5,535 nt of DNA from Thermoanaerobaculales bacterium (GTDB taxonomy: Bacteria; Acidobacteriota; Thermoanaerobaculia; Thermoanaerobaculales; Sulfomarinibacteraceae): the NCBI GenBank assembly GCA_025456385.1, contig JALOKS010000192.1:1-5535 (forward strand). The letters run 5' to 3'. This document shows positions 1 through 5,301 of this stretch, in pieces. Position numbers and translations under genes: made by a program. Under the pieces are notes generated by a model. That model was not told the DNA's origin. It searched no databases and saw nothing but the letters and a program-made list of their open reading frames with translations. Position 1 is the first letter of the stretch; the number at the start of each line of letters is the position of its first letter.

Positions 1-480
1 TCAGCCGCGCAGCTCCTCGAGCTTCTCCCGCACCTTCGCGGCGTGGCCCTTGGCGCTGACCTTCCGCCAGTGATGGGCCACCCGGCCGGCAGGGTCGATG
101 AGAACGGTCGAACGGATGACCCCGAGGGTGGTCCGGCCGTACATCGACTTCTCGCCCCAGGCGCCGTAGGCCTCCATGACCGCGTGCTCGGGGTCGCTGA
201 GGAGCCGCACGCGGAGGTCGTGCTTGAGCATGAAGCGGCGGTGGCGGTCCGGGGAGTCCGGGCTGCAGCCGAGCACCACGGCGTCGAGCCCGGCGAAGCC
301 CTCTATCCCCTCGCTGAACTCGCAGGCCTCGGTGGTGCAGCCCGGGGTGTCGTCCTTGGGGTAGAAGTAGAGCACCACCCAGCTCCCGCGCAGGTCCTTC
401 AGCGCGAGCTTCGCGCCGTCCTGGTCCTCGAGCCTGAACGGCGGCGCCGCGTTCCCGATCTCGATCCTCGACTCGCCCAT
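1..480 (-). CDS. bcp: Bcp-type thioredoxin-dependent thiol peroxidase (peroxiredoxin)
   Basis: A complete 159-residue peroxiredoxin of the Bcp/PrxQ family, expected to reduce hydrogen peroxide and organic hydroperoxides in the cytoplasm with electrons from thioredoxin. The active-site motif P-x-x-x-T-x-x-C is at residues 41-48, giving the peroxidatic Cys48. A second cysteine, Cys53, sits five residues later as in E. coli Bcp and is the probable resolving cysteine, so this is likely an atypical 2-Cys enzyme. Arg123, in the GVIRSTVLID strand, is the expected active-site arginine. The length is normal for the family and no signal peptide is present. The frame is open for 32 more codons upstream, but the ATG at 478-480 is chosen because a GGAGG lies 7 nt before it and the family's N-terminus (IGNAAPPFRL) starts directly after it. 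The gene is divergent from the isomerase gene. Stop codon is at the window edge (1-3). Confidence 0.95.
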   Translation of the reverse strand: MGESRIEIGNAAPPFRLEDQDGAKLALKDLRGSWVVLYFYPKDDTPGCTTEACEFSEGIEGFAGLDAVVLGCSPDSPDRHRRFMLKHDLRVRLLSDPEHAVMEAYGAWGEKSMYGRTTLGVIRSTVLIDPAGRVAHHWRKVSAKGHAAKVREKLEELRG

Positions 481-487
481 CGTCGAA

Positions 488-492
488 CCTCC
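488..492 (-). promoter_or_regulatory. Ribosome binding site of the peroxiredoxin gene
   Basis: Reads GGAGG on the minus strand, 7 nt before the ATG at 480-478. It decides the start of the peroxiredoxin gene in favour of the 159-residue form over the longer open frame, which would begin inside the divergent isomerase gene. Confidence 0.85.
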
Positions 493-507
493 AGCGTGCA
501 GTGCGGC

Positions 508-514
508 TAGAATA
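508..514. promoter_or_regulatory. Possible bidirectional promoter (overlapping -10 elements)
   Basis: In the 76-nt gap between the divergent peroxiredoxin and isomerase genes, TAGAAT (508-513, plus strand) matches the TATAAT consensus at 5 of 6 positions. The overlapping minus-strand hexamer TATTCT (514-509) matches at 4 of 6. Placing starts 7 nt after each hexamer gives about 520 on the plus strand and 502 on the minus strand, 18 bp apart. Both leaders would contain the observed Shine-Dalgarno sites. No convincing -35 hexamer is seen for either direction (a weak TCGAAC at 483-488 for plus), so this is a tentative call. Confidence 0.4.
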
Positions 515-556
515 ACCCGACGCCCCGACGGGCGATTCCGAAAGGAGCTCACCGCC

Positions 557-1243
557 ATGACCCGACCGCCTGCCACCGCTCGCGCACGCGCCGCAGCGCT
601 CGCGCTCCTGGCCTGCCTCGCCGCCGCGGGCCTCGCCGCCGTTCAGGCGGCCCCCGAGCCGCAGCCCCACCCCGCCCTGCTCGACCCCTCGCTCGCCCGC
701 GAGCAGGCCCCGGCCGACTTCAAGGTGAGGTTGGCCACCACCGCCGGCGACCTCGTAATCGCGGTCCACCGCGACTGGGCTCCGCACGGCGCCGACCGCT
801 TCTACAACCTGGTGAAGATCGGCTACTTCTCGAACGTCGCCTTCTTCCGGGTGATCGACGGCTTCATGGCCCAGGCCGGCATGCACGGCGACCCCCGGGT
901 GAGCCAGGCCTGGCTCGCCGCGCGCATCCCCGACGACCCGGTGCGGCAGTCCAACACCCGCGGCCGCGTCACCTTCGCCATGAGCTCCGAGCCGAACTCC
1001 CGCAGCGTCCAGTTCTTCATCAACTACGGCGACAACTCCTTCCTCGACGACTCGGGCTTCGCCCCCTTCGGCGAGGTCGTCGAGGGCTTCGAGACCGTGC
1101 AGGCCCTCTACGCCGCCTACGGCGAAGGCGAGCCTGCGGGCAGCGGACCGTCGCAAGCCAAGCTCTACCGGGGCGGCAACGCCTACCTCAAGGGCCAGTT
1201 CCCGAAGCTCGACTACATCCGATCGGCCGTCATCGTGCCGTGA
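557..1243 (+). CDS. Exported cyclophilin-type peptidyl-prolyl cis-trans isomerase
   Basis: A 228-residue secreted cyclophilin, expected to catalyse cis-trans isomerisation of X-Pro bonds and help protein folding in the periplasm. Residues 1-31 form a Sec signal peptide: several arginines, a hydrophobic Ala/Leu stretch at about 13-29, and a likely cleavage after VQA (29-31). The cyclophilin fold follows from about residue 56. Visible signatures are FFRVIDGFMAQAG (96-108), in which Arg98 matches the catalytic Arg55 of human CypA and Gln106 the conserved glutamine, then QFFIN (152-156) and GFAPFGEVVEGFE (167-179). The segment between the active-site strand and QFFIN (about 109-135) lacks the usual glycine-rich loop and reads GDPRVSQAW...RIPDDPVRQSNTRG, typical of a subfamily I associate with Acidobacteriota and relatives. 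A GGAG at 544-547 lies 9 nt before the ATG. The kinase gene follows after 21 nt on the same strand. Confidence 0.93.
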   Translation: MTRPPATARARAAALALLACLAAAGLAAVQAAPEPQPHPALLDPSLAREQAPADFKVRLATTAGDLVIAVHRDWAPHGADRFYNLVKIGYFSNVAFFRVIDGFMAQAGMHGDPRVSQAWLAARIPDDPVRQSNTRGRVTFAMSSEPNSRSVQFFINYGDNSFLDDSGFAPFGEVVEGFETVQALYAAYGEGEPAGSGPSQAKLYRGGNAYLKGQFPKLDYIRSAVIVP

Positions 1244-1249
1244 TGGCGG

Positions 1250-1255
1250 TATGAT
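1250..1255 (+). promoter_or_regulatory. Possible internal promoter -10 element for the kinase gene
   Basis: TATGAT matches the -10 consensus at 5 of 6 positions and lies in the 21-nt gap between the isomerase stop and the kinase start. A weak -35-like CCGTCA (1227-1232, 3 of 6) is 17 nt upstream, inside the isomerase coding end. The predicted transcription start is near 1262, only about 3 nt before the GTG at 1265, which would make the transcript essentially leaderless and would fit the absence of a well-placed Shine-Dalgarno. Such hexamers can arise by chance, so confidence is modest. Confidence 0.35.
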
Positions 1256-1264
1256 CCCCACAAC

Positions 1265-4200
1265 GTGGCGATGAAGGATGACAGCGGCGCGGGCCCGGGG
1301 CCCTCGGCCCAGGCGGTCGAGCGGGTCCTGGAGCTCGCGAGCCGGCGCGGGCTGATCCCGCCGGAGCGCGCCGAGCAGACCCTCGCCGAGGTGCGGGAGC
1401 GCCTGATCGCCGCCGGGCTCTACGACCGCAGCCAGCTCGACGACGGCGCCGACACCTCGATCCGCGTCGTCATCCCGCCCGACATCCTCGACGACGACAC
1501 CCTCGCCGAGCTCGCGCGCGAGCTCGGCCTCGACGACGACTGGCGGCGCTCACCGCCCGCGGCGGCTGCCGGCGCGCCCCAGCGCGACCCTTTCGACATC
1601 TTCCCGGTGGGCGACTGGGACCGCTACGAGCTCCTCGAGTTCATCGGCCGCGGCGGAATGGGGGACGTGTTCAAGGCGCGGGACCCCCGCCTCGGCCGCT
1701 TCGTGGCGCTGAAGTTCCTGCGCCGCGACGACCCCGAGCAGCTCAAGCGCTTCCTGCGCGAGGCCCAGGTCCAGGCCCGCGTCGACCACGAGAACCTGTG
1801 CCCGGTGTACGAGGTCGGCGAGGTCGAGGGGCACTCCTACATCGCCATGCAGTACGTGGCCGGCGGCTCGATCAAGGACATCGCCGACCTGCTCTCGGTC
1901 CGCGACAAGGTCGAGATCATGGTCGACGTCGCCGACGCGCTGCACGCCGCCCACCAGGCCGGCCTCGTCCACCGCGACGTCAAGCCGGCCAACGTCCTCG
2001 TCGAGCGCGAGCCCGACGGCAGCTGGCACCCCTACGTCGTCGACTTCGGCATCGCGCGCGAGATCGACACCCCCCAGGACCTCACAATCTCCGGCATGGT
2101 GCTCGGCACGCCCGCCTTCTCGTCGCCCGAGCAGGTGCGGGGCGAGTCCAGCGCCCTCGACCGCAGGACCGACGTCTACGGCCTCGGCGCGACCCTCTAC
2201 TGGTTCCTCACCGGCCGCTCACCCTACGAGGGCGCCTACCCCGAGATCATCTCCGGCGTCGCCGAGCGCGACCCCGAGCCGCCGCACCGCATCGACCGGT
2301 CGATCCCGGTCGACCTCGAGACCATCGTGCTGAAGTGCCTCGAGAAGGAGCAGGACCGGCGCTACCCCTCGGCCCGCGCCCTGTCCGAGGACCTGCGCCG
2401 CTTCCTCGCCGGCGAGCCGATCACCGCCCGGCCGGCGACCTTCATCTACAAGCTCGGCAAGCGCGTCCGCAAGCACCCGCACCTGGTGACGGCATCCATC
2501 GTCGCGGTTACCGCCTTCGCCGCGCTCGGCGGGCTCAGCCTCAACGCCAACCTCCGCACGCGGCGCCAGGCGGCGGTCGCCGAGCAGCTCGGCGAGCGCG
2601 CCCGCGAGATCGAGAGCCTGGCCCGGGTCGCCGCGATGATGCCGCTGCACGACCGCACCCCGGAGCGCGCGGCGATCCGCGAGCACATGGCGGCGATCGA
2701 GGCGGAGATGGACCGCCTCGGCCCGATCGGCGCCGGCCCCGGCCACTACGCCCTGGGCCGCGGCCACCTCAGCCTCGACGACGACCTCGCGGCGCGCCGC
2801 AGCCTCGAGCAGGCGGTCGAGGTGGGCTACCGGAGCCCCGGCGTCTCCTACGCCCTCGGCCTGGTCCTCGGCCGGCTCTACCGGCGCGAGCTCGCCCTCG
2901 CCCGCCGCATCGAGGACTCCGAGCTGCGGAACTCGCGCATCGCGGAGGTCGAAGCGAGCCTGCGCGACCCCGCCCTCGCCCACCTGAGCTCCGCCGGGGG
3001 CTCCTCCGTGGAGGCGCCGCAGTACGCCGAGGCCCTCATCGCCTTCTACGGCGGCGACCTCGAGCGCGCGCTCGCCGCCACCCGCGAGGCCTTCGCGGCC
3101 GAGGAATGGCTCTTCGAGGCCAAGCGCCTCGAGGGCGACATCCTCCTCGAGCTCGGCGTCGAGCGGCGTCTGCGCGGCGACGCCGCCGGCGCGCTCGCGG
3201 CCTTCGAGGAGGCGGGACGGGCCTTCGCCCGGGCCGCCGAGATCGCGCGCTCGGACCCCGGGGTCCACGAAGGCGAGTGCGCGATGTGGACCCAGGTCCT
3301 CGAGCTCAAGAGCCGGCGCGGCGAGCCGGTGCTCGATCCCTTCGAGCGCGCGGTCGCGGCCTGCGAGCGGGCGCTGCGCATCGACGCCGACCGCGCCGAC
3401 GTCCACGAGCTGCTGTCCAACCTCTACTGGCGCTGGGCGGACCTCGTCAACGACCGCGGCGGCGAGCCCGAGCCCTTCCTCGCCAAGGCCATCGCCGAGG
3501 CGGAACGCGCGATCGCCCTCGACCCCGAGAGCGTGGCCGCCCTCTCGACGCGCGGCGGCGCCCTCACCGTCGCCGCCCTCGGCGAGCTCGCCCGCGGCGC
3601 CGACCCGCGCCCGACGCTGGTCCGGGCGGTCGAGAGCTTCGAGGCCGCCATCGCCCTCGACCCCGGGGCGGTCCTCGCCCACGATGACCTCGGCTACGCC
3701 TGGGAGCGCCTCGGCCGGTACGAGATGGGCATCGGCCTCGACCCCCGGCCCTCCCTCGACCGCGCCGTGGCCGCCTTCAGCCGCGCGATCGAGCTCGACC
3801 CCGGCTACGCCAACGCCCACAACAACACCGGCATCGCTCTCTGGCGCCGCGCCGTCTACGAGCTGCGGGCCGGCGGCGAGCCCCTGGCGAGCCTCGACCA
3901 GGCGCTCGCCGCCCTCGATGCCGCGGTCGCCCTCAACCCGAGCTACGCCTACGCCTACGCCAACCGCGGCCTCGTCGCCCGCACCCTGGCGCTCTACCGC
4001 CTCGAGCGCGGCGAGGACCCGCTGCCGGCCGTCGACCGCGCCCGCGGCGACCTCGAGCGCGCGCTCGCGCTCAACTCCCAGATCTTCTGGGCCTACCCCG
4101 AGCTCGCCGCGGCCGAGCTCGTGGCCGCGCGCTGGGCGATGCGCTCGGGGGTCGACCCCGGGCCCCACCTCGACGCCGCCGAGGCCGCGGCCGAGCGGGG

Positions 4201-4546
4201 TCTCGCCGCCAACCCGCGCAACGCCGTCGCCTACCAGGGCGCGGCCGAGGTGCAGCGCTGGCGGGCCGAGGAGCGGCTCCGTCGCCGCCTGCCGGCGGCC
4301 GACGAGGTCGCCGCCGGCCGGCGGCTCGCGGCGCGGGCGCTGGCCCTCAACCCCGGCTCCGCCAACGCCCTGGTCACCGAAGCGGCCCTCGGCGCCATCG
4401 CGGCGGAGAGCCAGAGCGACCCGGCCTCCCGGCGGGCGACGGCGGCCGCGGCCGCCGGCGCCCTCGCCAAAGCCCTCGCGATCAACCCCCTCCTCGACCG
4501 CGAGACGAGGGACCTCCGTGAACGCCTCTCGAGGCTGAACAACTGA
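1265..4546 (+). CDS. Membrane Ser/Thr protein kinase with C-terminal TPR-like repeat array
   Basis: A 1093-residue Hanks-type kinase. Residues 1-115 are an unrecognised, mostly helical, acidic extension. The kinase domain (about 122-380) looks catalytically complete: glycine loop GRGGMGDV (128-135), ATP-binding Lys150 in VALKFL, helix C Glu166, catalytic HRDVKPAN (236-243, Asp238), metal-binding DFG (260-262), an activation loop with Thr269, Thr274, Ser276 and Thr282, SPE (287-289) and Asp303 of DVYGLG. It is an RD kinase, so activation-loop phosphorylation is likely. A single hydrophobic segment (about 407-426) follows a basic stretch and should anchor the protein, leaving about 660 residues on the other side. 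Residues 431-480 are polar helix, 493-664 contain divergent TPR-like helices, and 665-1074 form a regular repeat array. No target is known. The start is GTG 1265 or ATG 1271; an in-frame stop at 1241 bars earlier starts and no clear Shine-Dalgarno is visible. Confidence 0.93.
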   Translation: MAMKDDSGAGPGPSAQAVERVLELASRRGLIPPERAEQTLAEVRERLIAAGLYDRSQLDDGADTSIRVVIPPDILDDDTLAELARELGLDDDWRRSPPAAAAGAPQRDPFDIFPVGDWDRYELLEFIGRGGMGDVFKARDPRLGRFVALKFLRRDDPEQLKRFLREAQVQARVDHENLCPVYEVGEVEGHSYIAMQYVAGGSIKDIADLLSVRDKVEIMVDVADALHAAHQAGLVHRDVKPANVLVEREPDGSWHPYVVDFGIAREIDTPQDLTISGMVLGTPAFSSPEQVRGESSALDRRTDVYGLGATLYWFLTGRSPYEGAYPEIISGVAERDPEPPHRIDRSIPVDLETIVLKCLEKEQDRRYPSARALSEDLRRFLAGEPITARPATFIYKLGKRVRKHPHLVTASIVAVTAFAALGGLSLNANLRTRRQAAVAEQLGERAREIESLARVAAMMPLHDRTPERAAIREHMAAIEAEMDRLGPIGAGPGHYALGRGHLSLDDDLAARRSLEQAVEVGYRSPGVSYALGLVLGRLYRRELALARRIEDSELRNSRIAEVEASLRDPALAHLSSAGGSSVEAPQYAEALIAFYGGDLERALAATREAFAAEEWLFEAKRLEGDILLELGVERRLRGDAAGALAAFEEAGRAFARAAEIARSDPGVHEGECAMWTQVLELKSRRGEPVLDPFERAVAACERALRIDADRADVHELLSNLYWRWADLVNDRGGEPEPFLAKAIAEAERAIALDPESVAALSTRGGALTVAALGELARGADPRPTLVRAVESFEAAIALDPGAVLAHDDLGYAWERLGRYEMGIGLDPRPSLDRAVAAFSRAIELDPGYANAHNNTGIALWRRAVYELRAGGEPLASLDQALAALDAAVALNPSYAYAYANRGLVARTLALYRLERGEDPLPAVDRARGDLERALALNSQIFWAYPELAAAELVAARWAMRSGVDPGPHLDAAEAAAERGLAANPRNAVAYQGAAEVQRWRAEERLRRRLPAADEVAAGRRLAARALALNPGSANALVTEAALGAIAAESQSDPASRRATAAAAAGALAKALAINPLLDRETRDLRERLSRLNN
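3386..4486 (+). repeat. Eight tandem 46-residue (138-bp) TPR-like coding repeats in the kinase tail
   Basis: Residues 708-1074 of the kinase divide into eight units, each ending in a helix of the type (R/A)A-x-A-L-(D/N). The anchor Asp/Asn falls at residues 707, 753, 799, 845, 891, 937, 983, 1029 and 1074, so seven units are exactly 46 residues and the last is 45. A more divergent 43-residue unit (665-707) precedes them. Within a unit the commonest residues are Pro1, Ala6, Gly11, Tyr20, Gly25, Asp/Glu27, Pro28, Pro30, Leu32, Ala35 and Ala42. Helix A and helix B resemble a TPR, but about 12 residues, including a G-x-D-P-x-P-x-L turn, are added between them. The seventh and eighth units lose the D-P-x-P motif. 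At DNA level the units are diverged, though a 15-mer (ATCGCCCTCGACCCC) recurs exactly 138 nt apart at 3512 and 3650. Confidence 0.85.
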
Positions 4547-4553
4547 AGCGGAC

Positions 4554-4558
4554 AGGAG
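4554..4558 (+). promoter_or_regulatory. Ribosome binding site of the DUF4136 gene
   Basis: AGGAG lies 7 nt before the ATG at 4566, within the 19-nt gap after the kinase stop codon. It supports this start and independent translation initiation on a shared message; no separate promoter is evident in the gap. Confidence 0.8.
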
Positions 4559-4565
4559 CCACACC

Positions 4566-5123
4566 ATGAGGAGACCCACCCTGCTCGTCGCGATCGCCGT
4601 TCTCGCGCTGCTCTCGATCGCCGCATCGAAGTACAAGGCGTACGTGGACTTCGATCGCAACGCCGACCTCGCGGCCATCAAGACCTTCGCCTACTTCGAG
4701 CTGCTCGAGAACTCGGTCGCCGAGGCGGCGCCCCCGGTGCACGAGCTGATCAAGGTCCTGATCGTCAACCGCCTCAAGGCGAGCGGAATGAAGGAGGTGG
4801 AGAGCGACCCCGACGTCTACGTCAGCTACCACACCAACGCCAACCAGGAGATGCGCATCAACGCCACGCTCTACCAGTACAACTACAGCGCCGGCTGGGC
4901 CTGGAGCCCGCTCTGGGGCAGCGGCATGGACGTCTCGGCCTACAGCCGCGGCACCCTGGTCGTCGACATCTGGAGACCCGACACGAAGGAGCTCATCTGG
5001 CGCGGCACCGTGGTGGGCATCGTCCCGGAAAACCCCGGCGTCGAGCAGGCCGAGAAGGCGATCACAAAGGCGCTCGACGCCATCGGCAAGGAGTGGCGCA
5101 AGCAGCGCAAGCAAGCGAGCTAG
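4566..5123 (+). CDS. Exported DUF4136 domain protein
   Basis: A 185-residue protein that I assign to the DUF4136 family, a group of small, mostly exported envelope proteins of unknown biochemical role. Residues 1-19 are a Sec signal peptide (RRP, then a hydrophobic run 6-19) with a plausible cleavage after SIA (17-19). Family features seen are the opening strand VDFDRNADLAAIKTFAY (27-43), a helix with HELIKVLIVNRLKASG (59-74), DPDVYVSYH (81-89), a Tyr/Trp-rich middle (103-117), GTLVVDIW (129-136) and LIWRG (143-147), then a C-terminal helix ending in a basic stretch. Many relatives are lipoproteins with a Cys at the end of the signal peptide; here no Cys is present anywhere, so it is probably soluble in the periplasm or held by an uncleaved signal. 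It sits 19 nt behind the kinase and is probably cotranscribed with it. Confidence 0.85.
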   Translation: MRRPTLLVAIAVLALLSIAASKYKAYVDFDRNADLAAIKTFAYFELLENSVAEAAPPVHELIKVLIVNRLKASGMKEVESDPDVYVSYHTNANQEMRINATLYQYNYSAGWAWSPLWGSGMDVSAYSRGTLVVDIWRPDTKELIWRGTVVGIVPENPGVEQAEKAITKALDAIGKEWRKQRKQAS

Positions 5124-5219
5124 TCAATTTTGAATTTTGAATTCTGAATTTTGAATGACGGCCCGGTCGCGCCTCTCCGGGTCGGGCGGGGGAATTCAGA
5201 ATTCAAAATTCAAAATTGA
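5124..5219. repeat. AT-rich heptamer inverted-repeat element
   Basis: Two perfectly complementary 27-nt arms (5124-5150 and 5193-5219) flank a 42-nt centre. The arms are made of 7-nt tandem units. The left side reads TTTTGAA, TTTTGAA, TTCTGAA, TTTTGAA (5128-5155). The right side reads TTCAGAA, TTCAAAA, TTCAAAA, TTGAAAA (5195-5222). The arms contain almost no G or C, in sharp contrast to the GC-rich genes and to the centre (5157-5192). The left arm begins on the base after the DUF4136 stop codon. The element has no coding capacity and no visible target-site duplication. It could be a mobile palindromic repeat (REP- or MITE-like), a transcription end structure, or both. Confidence 0.9.
5161..5187. 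other. GC-rich hairpin nested inside the inverted repeat
   Basis: GCCCG (5161-5165) pairs with CGGGC (5183-5187). In RNA the stem extends through two G-U pairs and one more C-G pair, to 8 bp with an 11-nt loop. An alternative 5-bp pairing of CCCGG (5162-5166) with CCGGG (5177-5181) is also possible. With the outer 27-bp arms this makes a long two-part hairpin. It is not followed directly by a T tract, so it is not a classical intrinsic terminator by itself, although the whole structure could end transcription from the kinase operon. Confidence 0.45.
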
Positions 5220-5289
5220 AAATTCGTCATCGGAGTGAGCACCGTCGCCTCCAATCCAGACCTCTCCTCGGGGGGGTGGAGCATGACGA

Positions 5290-5295
5290 TATACT
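5290..5295 (+). promoter_or_regulatory. Probable -10 element of the 3' partial gene (leaderless)
   Basis: TATACT matches the -10 consensus at 5 of 6 positions. Its last base is exactly 7 nt before the A of the ATG at 5302, the usual distance from a -10 element to the transcription start, so the message would begin at the start codon. There is no Shine-Dalgarno in the preceding bases. No clear -35 hexamer is visible at 5267-5272. The rest of 5220-5289 shows no gene, only a seven-G run (5270-5276) and the short ATGACG/CGTCAT motif copies. Confidence 0.5.
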
Positions 5296-5301
5296 TGACC
5301 C

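Noticed and set aside
43..510. Open frame of 155 codons on the plus strand opposite the peroxiredoxin
   Set aside because: Antisense to a gene with a complete active-site motif and ribosome binding site; the product has no recognisable features.
521..534. Small hairpin CGCCC-CGAC-GGGCG in the isomerase leader
   Set aside because: Only 5 bp and fully GC, easily found by chance in this composition; no T tract follows and no riboswitch or attenuator features surround it.
1798..3687. Open frame of 629 codons on the plus strand inside the kinase
   Set aside because: Its product is almost entirely Arg, Pro, Gly and Ala, the usual result of reading GC-rich codons one base out of frame. The overlapping frame has intact kinase motifs.
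2219..4681. Open frame of 820 codons on the minus strand opposite the kinase repeat region
   Set aside because: It lies entirely antisense to a well-supported kinase and DUF4136 start. Its product is a low-complexity mix of Gly, Val, Ala, Glu and Arg without recognisable motifs. Long antisense frames are expected where the sense strand has strong GC third-position bias.
5124..5219. CRISPR array or insertion-sequence ends
   Set aside because: The repeat units are 7 nt with no spacers, there is one inverted pair only, and no transposase or target-site duplication is seen, so neither a CRISPR array nor a complete insertion sequence is supported.
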